NCBI GenBank assembly: GCA_949987705.1
Contig: OX465281.1
Coordinates: forward strand, 165,306,393 to 165,370,392
From: Thereva unica
Taxonomy: Eukaryota; Arthropoda; Insecta; Diptera; Therevidae
DNA: 64,000 nucleotides
Direction of reading: 5' to 3'
This document shows, piece by piece, positions 43,705 to 57,021 of the stretch. The notes under the pieces are model-generated. The model worked only from the letters and a program-made list of their open reading frames with translations. It had not been told where the DNA came from and did not search any database. Made by a program: the position numbers and the translations under genes. How positions within the stretch are numbered: the stretch's first letter is position 1; each line of letters begins with the position of its first letter.

Positions 43705-44328
43705 TTACAGACGATAGTTTAACGTGACAACGTCATGAGACCGTGGTAGCTGGCTGAAATCTCCGCATAATATCACGTGGATGCCTCCGAATGGTTTGTC
43801 ATAAAAGCCGGTAATCTGCTGCAGTCGGTAGTTGATTTTTTGAAGAATGGCTGAACTTAACATGCTGATCTCGTCGACGAAAACAGCTTTGACGCCAACG
43901 AACATGTTTCTGTAGGCTTGCAAATTTTCTGTGGATAAGAGTTTTGCCACGCGAGAAGTTGTGAGACGAAACGCTGAATGCACTGTAGTGCCACCAAGAG
44001 GTACAGCGGCTTTACCTGTGCTTGCACAGGCAATTTAGGTGTTGTTCATCGAGTTGTGCTCCTGAGTGTATCGGTTGTACGTTTCCATAAGGCACTTTAA
44101 TGTGTAAGTTTTTCCACAGCCCGCCGAACCGGTGAAGAAAATTTGTAGCGCTTCCAAAATGCCATCTCCACAACCATGTAATCGGTGAATGACTTCAAGG
44201 ATGATCTCCCGTTGTTCCGGATTGGTGGTTCGAAGAAACTCGCAATACTGCTGCTTTGACATCACATTGCTGCGCTTTTTCACAATCGAGAATCCACAAC
44301 AAATATTATTGTTGACAATTTTTGACAA
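43705..44328 (-). pseudogene. Pif1-like Helitron helicase fragment
   Basis: Two frames (44035-44328 and 43705-43983) share one phase and are split by a TAA at 44035-44037. The first holds Walker A (FFTGSAGCGKTYTLKCLME). Past the stop come CASTGKAAVPLGGTTVHSAF, then motif II (VFVDEISMLSSAILQKINYR) and motif III (VILCGDFSQLP). These are Pif1-type SF1 helicase motifs, as in Helitron Rep-Hel proteins. It covers about 200 residues out of a domain several times longer and lacks any Rep nuclease part. It is antisense to the Helitron termini around it, so it may be a captured or inverted piece. Confidence 0.83.
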
Positions 44329-44394
44329 TTTTAATCAAATTTTTAAGATTACTACAATCAAATTTTTATTAAAATTACTACGGGACTTACGGGA

Positions 44395-44440
44395 CTAACG
44401 GGACTAACGGGACATAACGGGACATAACGGGACAATGAGT
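44395..44440 (+). repeat. short ACGGGAC(T/A)TA tandem repeat
   Basis: ACGGGACT and ACGGGACAT units of about 10-11 bp repeat five to six times just downstream of the helicase fragment. Confidence 0.8.
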
Positions 44441-44509
44441 CATCATTTTTCGTGCATGCAGCCGGCTTTCATCGTTTTAATAGACGTTGTCACGTCAAAA
44501 AAGGGTTTA

Positions 44510-46790
44510 AGGGAGTGAAATGGGGTTCAATAAGTTGTAAGGGGATTTTTTATCTTTACTTTTTTTTTCTATTGTATAAAAAGTAACTGACTGACAGACA
44601 ACGCACAAACCTAAACCGCTGGAGCTAAAGGGCTGAAATTTTGACAGTGCATCCCTATTATGGCGTGGACATCCACTAAAAAGCGATTTTTCGAAATTCA
44701 TCCCATAAGGGGGTGAAATGGGGTTTATCCAAACCGTTGGAGCTATAGGGCTGAAATTTTAGCAGTGCATCCCTATAATGGCGTGGACATCCGCTAAGAA
44801 GCGATTTTTCGAAATTCATCCCCTAAGGGGGTGAAATGGGGTTTACCCAAACCGCTGGAGCTATAGGGCTGAAATTTTGACAGTGCATCCCTATAATGGC
44901 GTGGACATCCACTATAAAGCGATTTTTCGAAATTCATCCCTTAAGGGGGTGAAATGGGATTTATTGTAACCGCTGGAGCTATAGGGTTGAAATTTTAACA
45001 GTGGATCCCTATAATGACGTGGACATCCACTAAAGAGCGATTTTTTGAAATTCATCCCCTAAGGGTGTGAAATGGGGTTTTACAAACCACTAAAGCTATA
45101 GGGCTGAAATTTTGACAGTGCATCCCTATAATGGCGTGGACATCCACTATAAAGCGATTTTTCGAAATTCATCCCTTAAGGGGGTGAAATGGGGTTTATC
45201 CAAACCGCTGGAGCTATAGGGTTGAAATTTTAACAGTGGATCCCTATAATGACGTGGACATCCACTAAAGAGCGATTTTTCGAAATTCATCCCCTAAGGG
45301 TGTGAAATGGGGTTTTTACAAACCGCTAAAGCTATAGGGCTGAAATTTTGACAGTGCATCCCTATAATGACGTTTACATCCAGTAATCCACTAAAGAGCG
45401 ATTTTTCGAAATTCATTCCCTAAGGGTGTGAAATAGGGTTTTTACAAACCGCTAAAGCTATAGGGCTGAAATTTTGACAGTGCATCCCTATAATGGAGTG
45501 GACATCCACTATAAAGCGATTTTTCGAAATTCATCCCTTAAGCGGGTGAAATAGGGTTTATCCAAACCGCTGGAGCTATAGGGTTGAAATTTTAACAGTG
45601 CATCCCTATAATGACGTGGACATCCACTAAAGAGCGATTTTTCGAAATTCATCCCCTTAAGGTGTGAAATGGGGTTTTTACAAACCGCTAAAGCTATAGG
45701 GCTGAAATTTGGACAGTGCATCCCTATAATGGAGTGGACATCCACTATAAAGCGATTTTTCGAAATTCATCCCTTAAGCGGGTGAAATAGGGTTTATCCA
45801 AACCGCTGGAGCTATAGGGTTGAAATTTTAACAGTGCATCCCTATAATGACGTGGACATCCACTAAAGAGCGATTTTTCGAAATTCATCCCCTTAAGGTG
45901 TGAAATGGGGTTTTTACAAACCGCTAAAGCTATAGGGCTGAAATTTGGACAGTGCATCCCTATAATGGAGTGGACATCCACTATAAAGCGATTTTTCGAA
46001 ATTCATCCCTTAAGCGGGTGAAATAGGGTTTACCCAAACCGCTGGAGCTATAGGGTTGAAATTTTAACAGTGCATCCCTATAATGACGTGGACATCCACT
46101 AAAGAGCGATTTTTCGAAATTCATCCCCTAAGGGTGTGAAATGGGGTTTTCACAAACCGCTGAAGCTATAGGGCTGAAATTTTGACAGGGCATCCCTATA
46201 ATGACGTGGATATCCACTATAAAGCGATTTTTCGAAATTCATCCCTTAAGCGGGTGAAATAGGGTTTATCCAAACCGCTGGAGCTGTAGGGTTGAAATTT
46301 TAACAGTGCATCCCTATAATGACGTGGACATCCACTAGAGAGCGATTTTTCGAAATTCATCCCCTAATGGTGTGAAATGGGGTTTTTACAAACCGCTAAA
46401 GCTATAGGGCTGAAATTTTGACAGTGCATCCCTATAATGGCGTGGACATCCACTAAGAAGCGATTTTTCGAAATTCATCCCCTGAGGGGGTTAAATGGGG
46501 TTAAGCCAAACCTCTGGAGCTAAACGGCTGAAATTTTGACAGTGCATATTTATAATGAAGTGGACATTTACTAAGAAGCGATTTTTCGAAATTCATCCCC
46601 TAAAGGGGTGAAATGGTTACCAAACTACTGGAGCTACAGGGTTGAAATTTGGACAGTGCATCCCTATAATGACGTGGACATCCACTAAGAGGCGATTACT
46701 CGAAATGCACCCCCAAAGGGGATGAAATGGGGTTAAACCAAACCTCCGAAGCTGAAGGGCTGAAATTTTGACAGTGCATCCATATAATCA
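44510..46790 (+). repeat. 118-bp satellite array, about 19 units, inside the Helitron
   Basis: The unit contains GTGAAATGGGGTTTA, GCTATAGGGCTGAAATTTT, GACAGTGCATCCCTATAAT and GCGATTTTTCGAAATTCATC. Alternate units differ, giving a 236-bp period over 45.3-46.1 kb where two successive dimers are almost identical. Units diverge toward the right end. Confidence 0.93.
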
Positions 46791-47140
46791 CGTAGAAATG
46801 AATGACTCGAAATTCACTTTATTTAATATTCATTTGTGATTGCTTCATAATTTCTTACATCCACGTAAATAGGCGAACAAACTTAACGAACGTTCGTCAA
46901 ACCCTAAAATGTCACTTTTCTTGATGACATATACATGCCAATCTCTGCTTCAAAGCTTGCAGATTTGTTGAGCAGAGGTGATATTCGCAGCAATTTGTTT
47001 ACCATATTTATTACAAAAATGCACTATAATAAACCCTTTTTAGGGATAATAACAGCTGACTTTTTTGTTGGTTTTTTTATGGACAACATTGCACATAATA
47101 AACAGTTTTTAAAGGCGTTGCAAGGCACGCGGGTTTTATG

Positions 47141-47256
<116 letters not shown>

Positions 47257-49027
47257 TGTTCACTTGCTCACTCCTTATATATATATAATGTTTTCCTTAA
47301 AAAAAAGTCAGCTGTTATTATCCTTAAAAAATAATTGGTTAAAAAAAAATTTTCAAAAAAAATTCTTTTCATTAACTAAAAAATGTACTGAAAAGTAAAA
47401 AATAAAAAATATTTTAAAGAAGGCGTGAAATTTCAATTTTAATGAAAAAGTTAATTAAAAGAATGGCGCATTTTTCATCAAAAATTTAAAATATAACTGT
47501 AAATCGCGTGAGATTTACAATAACCCTCAATTTTTTGCTTTGTTAATTTCAAATTCTAACAAAATTTTTTAATGAAAAATGCGCCATTCTTTTAATTAAC
47601 TTTTTCATTAAAATTGAAATTTCACGCTTTCTTTAAAATATTTTTTATTTTTTACTTTTCAGTACATTTTTTAGTTAATGAAAAGAATTTTTTTTAAAAT
47701 TTTTTTTTAACCATTTATTTTATTTTCTACTTTTTAGTTTATTATATGTATTCCGCCATTTTATGATGGCAATTCTATTAGATTTAAAATTACGTCACAC
47801 AGTTTACTGTATTCATTTGATACCCATGTCGTGGGCTCGGTGGAACATAATTGCAAAAACGGCCGCCATCTTGGAACCGTCTTCTTGATTTTTTTACAAA
47901 AAGGTCAGATTGCATTTAGTACTTATACATGATGAGTTGAACTCAAGTTGAACTCAAGTCTAACTACATGTAAACGGGAGTCGAGTTGGGTTAAGATTGA
48001 CTGAACTCGACTCAGCTCTGCTACCTGGGTTTAGTTGAAATTATGCATACGGACATGAGTTCAGTATTTGAGTAGTTGAATTTAGTTGACAGCAGCATCT
48101 CTGTGTTTGTTTGTGATTTTTTGTAACGTGTATTGCTTCTTTATTATCAACTCACCCTTAACTCAACTATTCATCTCATCATTCATACACATTAACCACC
48201 CGAACTACGAGTGTGTGCAAAATTGGAAGTTGATCGGTTATATTTTCTACTTTTTAGTCTATTATAAGCTTTCCGCAATTTAGTGTTGGCCGCCATTTTG
48301 AATTTGGAATGACGCCACATAGCTTATTGTGTTCTACCTGTCATATCCTTTCATTTGATACCCATGTCAGAGGGCCGCGGAGCACAATTTCAAAAATCGG
48401 GCGCCATTTTGGAACCGCCATCTTGGTATTTTTACAAAATGGCCAGATTGCATTGTCATCCAAACTAAACGTGTATGCAAAATTTCAGCTCTATCCGAAA
48501 CCGGGAAGTGGGTCAAATTTAACTTCCAAAATTTGACGACAAACAGTGTAAGTTAAATAAAAGGATTTAAAAAGGGTTTATTATATTGCATTTTTTTAAT
48601 AAATATGGTAAACAAATTGCTTCGTATATCGTATATCGTTCATTTGCTCAACCAATCTGCAAGTTTTGAAGCAGAGATTGGCATGTTTATGTCAGCAATA
48701 GACGTGACATTTTAGGGTTTGACGAACGTTCGTTAAGTTTGTTCGCCTATTTACGTGGGTGCAAGAAATTATGAAGCAATCACAAATGAATATTAAATAA
48801 AGTGAATTTCGAGTCATTAATTTCTTCGTGATTATAGGGATGCACTGTCAAAATTTCAGCAATATAGCTCCAGCGGTTTGCGTAAACCCCATTTCACTCC
48901 CTTAGGAGATGAATTTCCAAAAATCGCTTTATAGTGGATGCCCACGCCATTGGCCCTGGTCAAGTTACATCTCGTTGTTTTAACTCTGCGTATTATAGCG
49001 ATCGGTTATTTATTTTTCACTTCGAAC

Positions 49028-49594
49028 ATGAACCCTACTGAAAATTGTTTTAAATGCGCTAAGCAATTATTCGCAGACGGTGTTTATTCGTGCTTCGTTT
49101 GCGAACGAAAATTCCATAAACGCTGCGCCGGTATCAGTGATAATACTGCTGCTGCTTTAAAGTCATGCGAAAATCTGGTGTGGCAGTGCAATTCCTGCAA
49201 GGATTTGTTTGGGGGTGTTCTGTCTTCCAGACTGTGTATACTCAGTAAGGAAATTAAGAAGTTGCAGGAGGATGTTCTTAGCTTAAAAACTTCCTCCAAA
49301 AAAATTTGTGCACATCCGGTGAAGGCTGTTAAAACGAAAGTCTCGCTTCAACCTTCAACAGAAGTCCCAGACAGAAGTATCACAGAAGCAACGGTTGCAG
49401 AATCCGTTGTGTCAGTTGAGTCTGATGTTTCCATTACGCCTAATGCTCAACAGCAAATAGAGAATGATTCATCCCCAGTTATTGCTCCAACTGTGTCTGT
49501 TAACGCCGCCGCTAACAGCGAAGAATTGTGGACTATAGTCTCACGTAAAAAAGTCCGTAAGGAGAAGAAGATTATTGGCAATGATACGCGGTGA
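49028..49594 (+). CDS. LINE ORF1 with PHD-like zinc finger, right-arm copy
   Basis: It is identical in translation to the left-arm ORF1. The Met at 49028 is chosen because the longer frame from 48938 begins in satellite sequence. The zinc-finger cysteines CFKC and CFVC, then HKRC and WQCNSC, fall within the first 60 residues. The stop at 49592-49594 overlaps the first codon of the residual endonuclease frame, which results from the internal deletion and not from a natural ORF1/ORF2 overlap. Confidence 0.75.
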   Translation: MNPTENCFKCAKQLFADGVYSCFVCERKFHKRCAGISDNTAAALKSCENLVWQCNSCKDLFGGVLSSRLCILSKEIKKLQEDVLSLKTSSKKICAHPVKAVKTKVSLQPSTEVPDRSITEATVAESVVSVESDVSITPNAQQQIENDSSPVIAPTVSVNAAANSEELWTIVSRKKVRKEKKIIGNDTR

Positions 49595-52097
49595 ATATAA
49601 TCATCTGCGTTAGCTACATACCACCAGCTAGCAATTCTACGTTATATGAGATGCACTCTAACAACATACTGGGACTATTTGCAGGATGCACAGATGTAAA
49701 TAATTTTTTGTGCTGTTTGGGCGATTTCAACTTGCCGAATATCCACTGGATTTGGTCTGAGGAGGATAAATGTCTTATTCTCACTAATGTTACATCAAAA
49801 TGTGAAAGTATTATAGTGGATTCATTTCTTGGTTGCAATTTGAATCAAATTAATCATTTGTGCCACGTGTTAGGTAGGATTTTAGATTTAGTATTCTTAA
49901 GTGCAGATTTAATTTTTAATGTTGAAGAAGCTTTTTGCCCTCTTTCTAAACCTGACTTTCACCATAAACCTATTACTGTTGATTTAAATGTTCTAAGCTT
50001 TACCAATTTTATAGAGACTAATACTTATGCTAATGGTAATTATGCGAAACTTAATGATTATTTTATGTCCGTACAATGGTATAACGATCTCGTAGTTAAC
50101 TCTAATGACTTAAACCTAATTTATTCTAAATTTTTAAATGTAGTTCAGACTGGAATTAACAGATACATACCAATGGTAAGAAAAAAGTGTTTACTCATCC
50201 GCCATGGTTTAAACGTGGACTGTTGAGGCTAAAAAATGCTAAAAACAAAGCACATAAATTGGTAAAAGCTAATCCAGCCAATATCTTATTTAACTCTAAT
50301 TTTAAGCGATTACAGCGCGAGTATGATTTCCTTCATAGATATTTATTTAGGCAATATATTTGGGCGACTGAAGCAAATATAAAACATAATTGTAAAGCGT
50401 TTTGGCACTTTATCAATAAGATGCGCTCTTCTTCTGGTTTTCCCTCACATATGGTATTTAATAATCGGTCTTCCTCGAATTTGCAGGAAAGCTGTGATTT
50501 ATTTGCTGATTTTTTTGAGTCTAATTATTGTACTAGTTCTTCTCATCCGGGAGGTTCCGTGTTCAATAATCTGAACTCTACAGTTGATTTGGGTTGGTTA
50601 TCCCTTAAGGCCGATGAAGTTGAACTTTTGTTTGCGATCCTTAAACGGGGACACATTCTATGAGTATGATATGATATCTAATTATTTTTGGCGAAATTTT
50701 AGTCATTCATTAGCTCCAGCGTTAACAATAATTTTTAATCTTTCCTTGAAATTGGGTTATTTCTTAGATCAGTGGAAATTTTCATTTGTTAAACCCCTCT
50801 ATAAGGCAGGCCCTCGAAATTTGATTGACAACTATAGAGCGATAGTGAAGCTGTTAGATACCAGTACCTAAATGTTTTGAAGGTTTAGTCAAAGACAAAC
50901 TTTATTTTTACATAAAGGAAGAGATTTGCCCGAAGCAGCATGGGTTTATATCAGGTAAATCAACTTCTACGAACTTGACTCTTTTTAAACATTTTGCCAT
51001 CAGAGAAATTGAGAGTGGCGCCCAAGTTGATGTCATTTATACTGACTTTGTCAAAGCATTTGATCGAGTTAATTTGGCTTTGCTTAAACATAAGCTTCGG
51101 AATTTTGGTTTTCACTCATCGTTATTTAGGTGGATCGACTCTTATCTTTCTGACAGAAAACAATGTGTATTGATTGATTCATTTACATCCCGTACGTTTA
51201 CTGTTGTTTCCGGAGTTCCTCAAGGTAGCCATTTAGGACCACTTCTATTTTTAATTTACATTAATGACATAGTTAAAATTTTTTCCTTTTCCCAATGTCT
51301 TTTGTATGCCGACGACCTGAAGCTTTTCATCTCTGCTCAAGATTATCGTGATTGCTTAAACCTTCAATCTGATCTAAATAAGCTCATAGAATGGTGTTCA
51401 AAAATGATTTAGTACTGAACCCTAGTAAATGTAAAAGATTTTCGTTTCATCGTCGTACTAATCCTCTTTCTTTTGATTATGTAATTGGTAATTTAACTAT
51501 TGATCATCCTTCGTGCATCAAAGATCTAGGAGTTGTCTTTGATAATAAGCTTGACGGTTCTTTGCATGTTGATTATATCTCATCTAAAGCGTGGAAAACG
51601 CTGGGATTTATAAAACGCAACTCGTGTGATTTCCGCAACCATTATACGTTAAAGACATTATACGTTTCGTTAGTCCGTTCAATTTTAGAATTTTCTTCAG
51701 TGGTTTGGTGCCCGTTCTTATCCGTTCATATAAATCGAATTGAATCAATTCAAAAATCTTTCACTCGTTACGCCTTGCATAGGTTCCGATGTTATTCCGG
51801 CCCGCCTTCTTATAAACCTTGGAATCCAGAAGGAAAGTTTCTAGTATTATGTTTGTCAGAGATGTCTTGTGTTTTAAAATCTGTTCGCCGGAACTTTTAA
51901 CTTTATTTAATAATCATGTGCCTGGTGCGTCCCTTAGATCTAGTAATTTGTTGCATGTATCTTATCATAGAACAACCTATGGACAACATGAGCCCATTGC
52001 GTACTGTTCAAGGAAGTTTAATGAGGTCTGCAATTACATTGATTTGCACGAAAAACGTGAAAAATTTAAAAGTATTATTATAAGTTTATGTACTTAA
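49591..52097 (+). pseudogene. LINE ORF2 (endonuclease-RT), multiply frameshifted, right-arm copy
   Basis: The pieces in order are 49591-50226 (endonuclease C-terminal half, GDFNLP), 50187-50663 (pre-RT), 50584-50871 (early RT), 50975-51412 (YTDFVKAFDRV, SGVPQGSHLGPLLF, YADD), 51391-51900 (thumb) and 51819-52097 (C-terminus). Every junction matches the left-arm copy. The endonuclease lacks its N-terminal half with the first catalytic residues, and the RT is split in at least five places, so it cannot be active. Confidence 0.85.
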
Positions 52098-52305
52098 ATT
52101 TCGCATAATTACTTATGTATATGGTGAAAATAAAAATTGCTTGTAATTGACATATTATGTAGTTGATATTTAAAGTATTATATTTGTTTGCTAGTAGTCT
52201 GTAAGATTTTTTTCTGTAGACGAATAATAAATAAATAAAAATAATAAATAAATAAATTATAGGGATGCACTGTCAAAATTTCAGCGCTATAACTTTAGCG
52301 GGGGT

Positions 52306-53557
52306 GAAATAGGGTTTACCAAAACCGCTGGAGCTATAGGGCTGGAATTTTGACAGTGCATCCTTATAATGACGTGGACATCCACTAAAAAGCGATTTTT
52401 CGAAATTCATCTCCTAAGGGGGTGAAATTGGGATTATCCAAACCGCTGAAGCTATAGGGCTGAAATTTTGACAGTGCATCCCTATAATGGCGTGGACATG
52501 CAATATAAAGCGATTTTTCTTAGTTCATCGCCTAAATGGGGTTTTTCCAAACCACTAAAGCTATAGGGCTGAAATTTTGACAGTGCATCCCTATAATGGC
52601 GTGAGCATCCACTATAAAGCGATTTTTCGAAATTCATCCCCTAAGGGTGTGAAATGGGGTTTACCCAAACCGCTGGAGCTATAGGCCTGAAATTTTGACA
52701 TTGCATCCCCTTAATGACGTGGACATCCTCTAAGAAGCGATTTTGCGAAATTAATACCCTAAGGGGGTGAAATGGGGTTAACCCACACCGCTGAAGCTGA
52801 AGGGCTTTAATTTTGACCGTGCATCACTATAATAACGTGGACATCCACTTATAAGCGATTTTTTGAAATTTATCCCCTAAGCGGGATAAATGGGGTTAAC
52901 CCAAACCGCTGGAGGTAAACGGATGAAATTTTGACAGTGCATCTCTATAATGACGTGGACATTCACTAAGAAGCGATTTTTCGAAATTCATCCCCTAAAG
53001 GGGTGAAATGGGGTTACCAAACTACCAAACTACTGGAGCTATAGGGCTGAAATTTGGACAGTGCATCGCTATAATAACGTGGACATCCACTAAGAGGCGA
53101 TTACTCGAAATTCATTCCCTAATGGGATGAAATGGGGTTAACCCAAACCTCTGAAGCTGAAGGGCTGAAATTTTGACGGTGCATCCCTATAATCACGAAG
53201 AAATTAATGACTCGAAATTCACTTTATTTAATATTCATTTGTGATTGCTTCATAATTTCTTGCACCCACGTAAATAGGCGAACAAACTTAACGAACGTTC
53301 GTCAAACCCTAAAATGTCACTTCTATTGATGAGATAAACATGCCAATCTCTGCTTCAAAACTTGCAGATTTGTTGAGCAAAGGTGATATACGCAGCAATT
53401 TGTTTACCATATTTATTAAAAAAATGCAATATAGTAAACCCTTTTTAAGGATAATAACAGCTGACTTTTTTGTTTGTTTTTTTTTTGAAGGAAAACATTG
53501 CACATAATAAGCAGTTTTTATTTAAAGGCGTTGCAAGGCACGCGGGTTTTATGCTAG
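52306..53557 (+). mobile_element. Helitron 3' part with 118-bp satellite units, right arm only
   Basis: About seven satellite units (52306-53170) in the plus orientation are followed by the conserved tail (GAACGTTCGTCAAACCC) and the terminal block GGCGTTGCAAGGC...ATGCTAG followed by T at 53558. It abuts a minus-oriented satellite unit at about 52257-52305, so orientation flips at 52306. Confidence 0.72.
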
Positions 53558-53744
53558 TATATATACGTATATATACAGTATATAACGCCCGATTTTACCC
53601 TTTGTTGCTGGGCAGTATGCTGGGTGATATTACGGAACACGGCCATAATATGAGAATTTTTGTATTGCCAATGCGGGCGGTATGACCGCTGCTTAAACAT
53701 GAAGCGACGAAACACGAAAACGGGAAGCAGCAACTGCCATTTTC

Positions 53745-53990
53745 AAAAAATTTTGTTAGAATTTGAAATTAGCAAAGCAAAAAGTTGAGGGTTATTGTAA
53801 ATCTCACGCGATTTACAGTTATATTTTCAATTTTTGATGAAAAATGCGCCATTCTTTTAATTAACTTTTTCATTAAAATTGAAATTTCACGCTTTCTTTA
53901 AAATATTTTTTATTTTTTACTTTTCAGTACATTTTTTAGTTAATGAAAAGAATTTTTTTTTAAAAATTATTTTTAACCATTTATTTTTTA
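53745..53990. repeat. partial copy of the long hairpin (one arm and loop)
   Basis: TTTTGTTAGAATTTGAAATT...GCGCCATTCTTTTAATTAAC repeats 37528-37760, joined to the outer end of the right arm. Confidence 0.85.
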
Positions 53991-54004
53991 AGGATAATAA
54001 CAGC

Positions 54005-55020
<1,016 letters not shown>

Positions 55021-55023
<3 letters not shown>

Positions 55024-55960
55024 GCGATTCTCCGGAACTTTTAACCTGCTTGTCGCTTCAAAATTTTTATGAATTACAATTTTTGTAGGAAGATTAAAAA
55101 TAAAAGAAGCTTTCGATAATGTTAAGAAATTATTAATGAGCAATGAGATATAAGTACGAAGTCATTTAAAACGATATTTTGCAATGAAATTTGAAAAAAT
55201 GTTCAGTTACCTGTCACTTTTCGGCCTGTCTTTAGGGCTAATCTGAATGAAAAACTATTTATGTTTGTGATAGGAAGCGTTGAAACAAATAGTGAAAAGT
55301 GAAAAGTTGTAGTTTAGCTCTTAAGGAAAAATGCAGTTGTCTTCGGTGCAGGGTCAAATCGCTATATTTTCCAAAAAACAACTCTGAAGTTTGTCCCTAG
55401 GTTTTGACGTCAAAGTTGTAACCCGCATGGTAAGTCGAAGTACTCCGAATTGTCTCATTTTATCATAAAATTTTTTAAACGCACTTATTGTTCTAACGAA
55501 CATGTGCATACATTTTGTGACAAAAATAAGTTGAAATTGGTTGATTTTTGGGCAAAACTGGCTAACGTGAATGTAGGTTACATTTAAATGTCAAAGTTGT
55601 AACTGCAATTAATTTGCTTTTACATTAAATTCATCCCCGTAAAATTTCTTATGACCTATTGTAACTAGTTAAATCATATGTAACTTTTCCTGCGCTTAAA
55701 TTGTTTCATGTATCTTAAAAAAAAGGTAATTTAAGCGAATGTCAAAATTGTAACCATACCGAATTTGAAATGTCAAAATTGTAACCATGTCATGTCATGT
55801 TTTCATAAAAAAAATATGCGCATTGAATTTTTTAATGTTCTACATCAGAAAACATTTATTTATGAAGTAAGTAACACAAAAAATATCATTTCACGGTTGT
55901 GCTATCAATTTGAAATTTCATTTTTCCAATTAGCTCAAGTTAAAGGTTCTGGAGAATCGC

Positions 55961-55963
<3 letters not shown>
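55021..55963. mobile_element. 943-bp TIR element with TGGGCGATTCTCC ends
   Basis: TGGGCGATTCTCCGGAACTT at the left is matched by the complement of AAGGTTCTGGAGAATCGCCC at the right, with (TA)n on both sides. A motif TGTCAAAGTTGTAAC or TGTCAAAATTGTAACC recurs near 55410, 55593, 55740 and 55772. No transposase frame is seen. Confidence 0.83.

Positions 55964-56027
<64 letters not shown>
55964..56027. repeat. (TA)n microsatellite
   Basis: A TA tract between the 943-bp TIR element and Helitron-like copy D. Confidence 0.93.
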
Positions 56028-56028
<1 letters not shown>

Positions 56029-57007
56029 TAGCTGGGACCCGGTGCGCCTACGCTGCACCCATAAGTCAATAGTAAACAATAAAAACCATCCATTGACTTA
56101 ATATTTTTCGAGATATGAATTTTACACAGATGAAATGCCTCAAAGAACATGGGTCTTGCGTCGGCCGCCATGAATCGGTATATTGAGTCTACTACATTGC
56201 TTATTGTATTCTACTTATCATACCCTTTCATTTGATACCCATGTTGAAGGGATTGTGAAGAAAGTGGTAATCCGGCCTCTTGAGACGGCCGCCATGGATC
56301 TAAAGATATATTTTGTATACTACATTGCTTATTGTATTCTACTTATCATACCCTTTCATTTGATACCCATGTCGAGGTGGTTGTGAAGAAAGTGGTAATT
56401 CGGCCTCTTGAGACGGCCGCCATGGATCTAAAGATATATTTTGTATACTACATTGCTTATTGTATTCTACTTATCATACGCTTTCATTTGATACCCATGT
56501 CGAGGTGGTTGTGAAGAAAGTGGTACCCCGCCCTCTTGAGACGGCCGCCATGGATCTAAAGATATATTTTGTATACTACATTGCTTATTGTATTCTACTT
56601 ATCATACCATTTCATTTGATACCCATGTCGAGGTGGTTGTGAAGAAAGTGGTACACCGCCCTCTTGAGACGGCCGCCATGGATCATTTTAGTTTCAATAG
56701 CGTCATGGCCTACCTATTGTTTGACAGCTGCGTAAATTTGAAATTTTCATTAAATGTAATGATTCAATTTAACAACAATTTTACATTTGTCAAACAATAG
56801 GTAGGCCATGAAGCTATTGAAACTAAAATGAAGTGAAAATTCCTAAAATTACCATTTTTGTTTGGATTTTGCAGCTGTTTTTTTGGTTAAAGGTATAAAA
56901 AATAGCCTACGACCTATTCTCAGACCTACCAAATATACACAAAAAATTTCATGCAAATTGGTCAACCCGTTTCGGAGGAGTACGGTAACAAACACTGTGA
57001 CACGAGA
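56028..57007 (-). mobile_element. Helitron/HINE-like copy D, 4-unit minisatellite
   Basis: It has the same ends as copies A-C (minus-strand TCTCGTG to CCCAGCTAG with flanking A and T), the hairpin at 56682-56832, and four 128-bp units. It is 980 bp long, the same as copy B. Confidence 0.77.
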
Positions 57008-57021
57008 TTTTTATATATATA

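Larger units (their letters stand above)
48951..52256 (+). mobile_element. CR1/Jockey-like LINE, right-arm copy
   Basis: The same element as 31750-35055 with the same breaks. It is inserted in a satellite unit (GTGGATGCCCACGCCAT | LINE | TATAGGGATGC) and ends in ATAA-type repeats at about 52226-52256. Confidence 0.87.

Noticed and set aside
45509..45981. Two identical 78-codon minus-strand ORFs
   Set aside because: They are successive 236-bp dimers of the 118-bp satellite; not coding.
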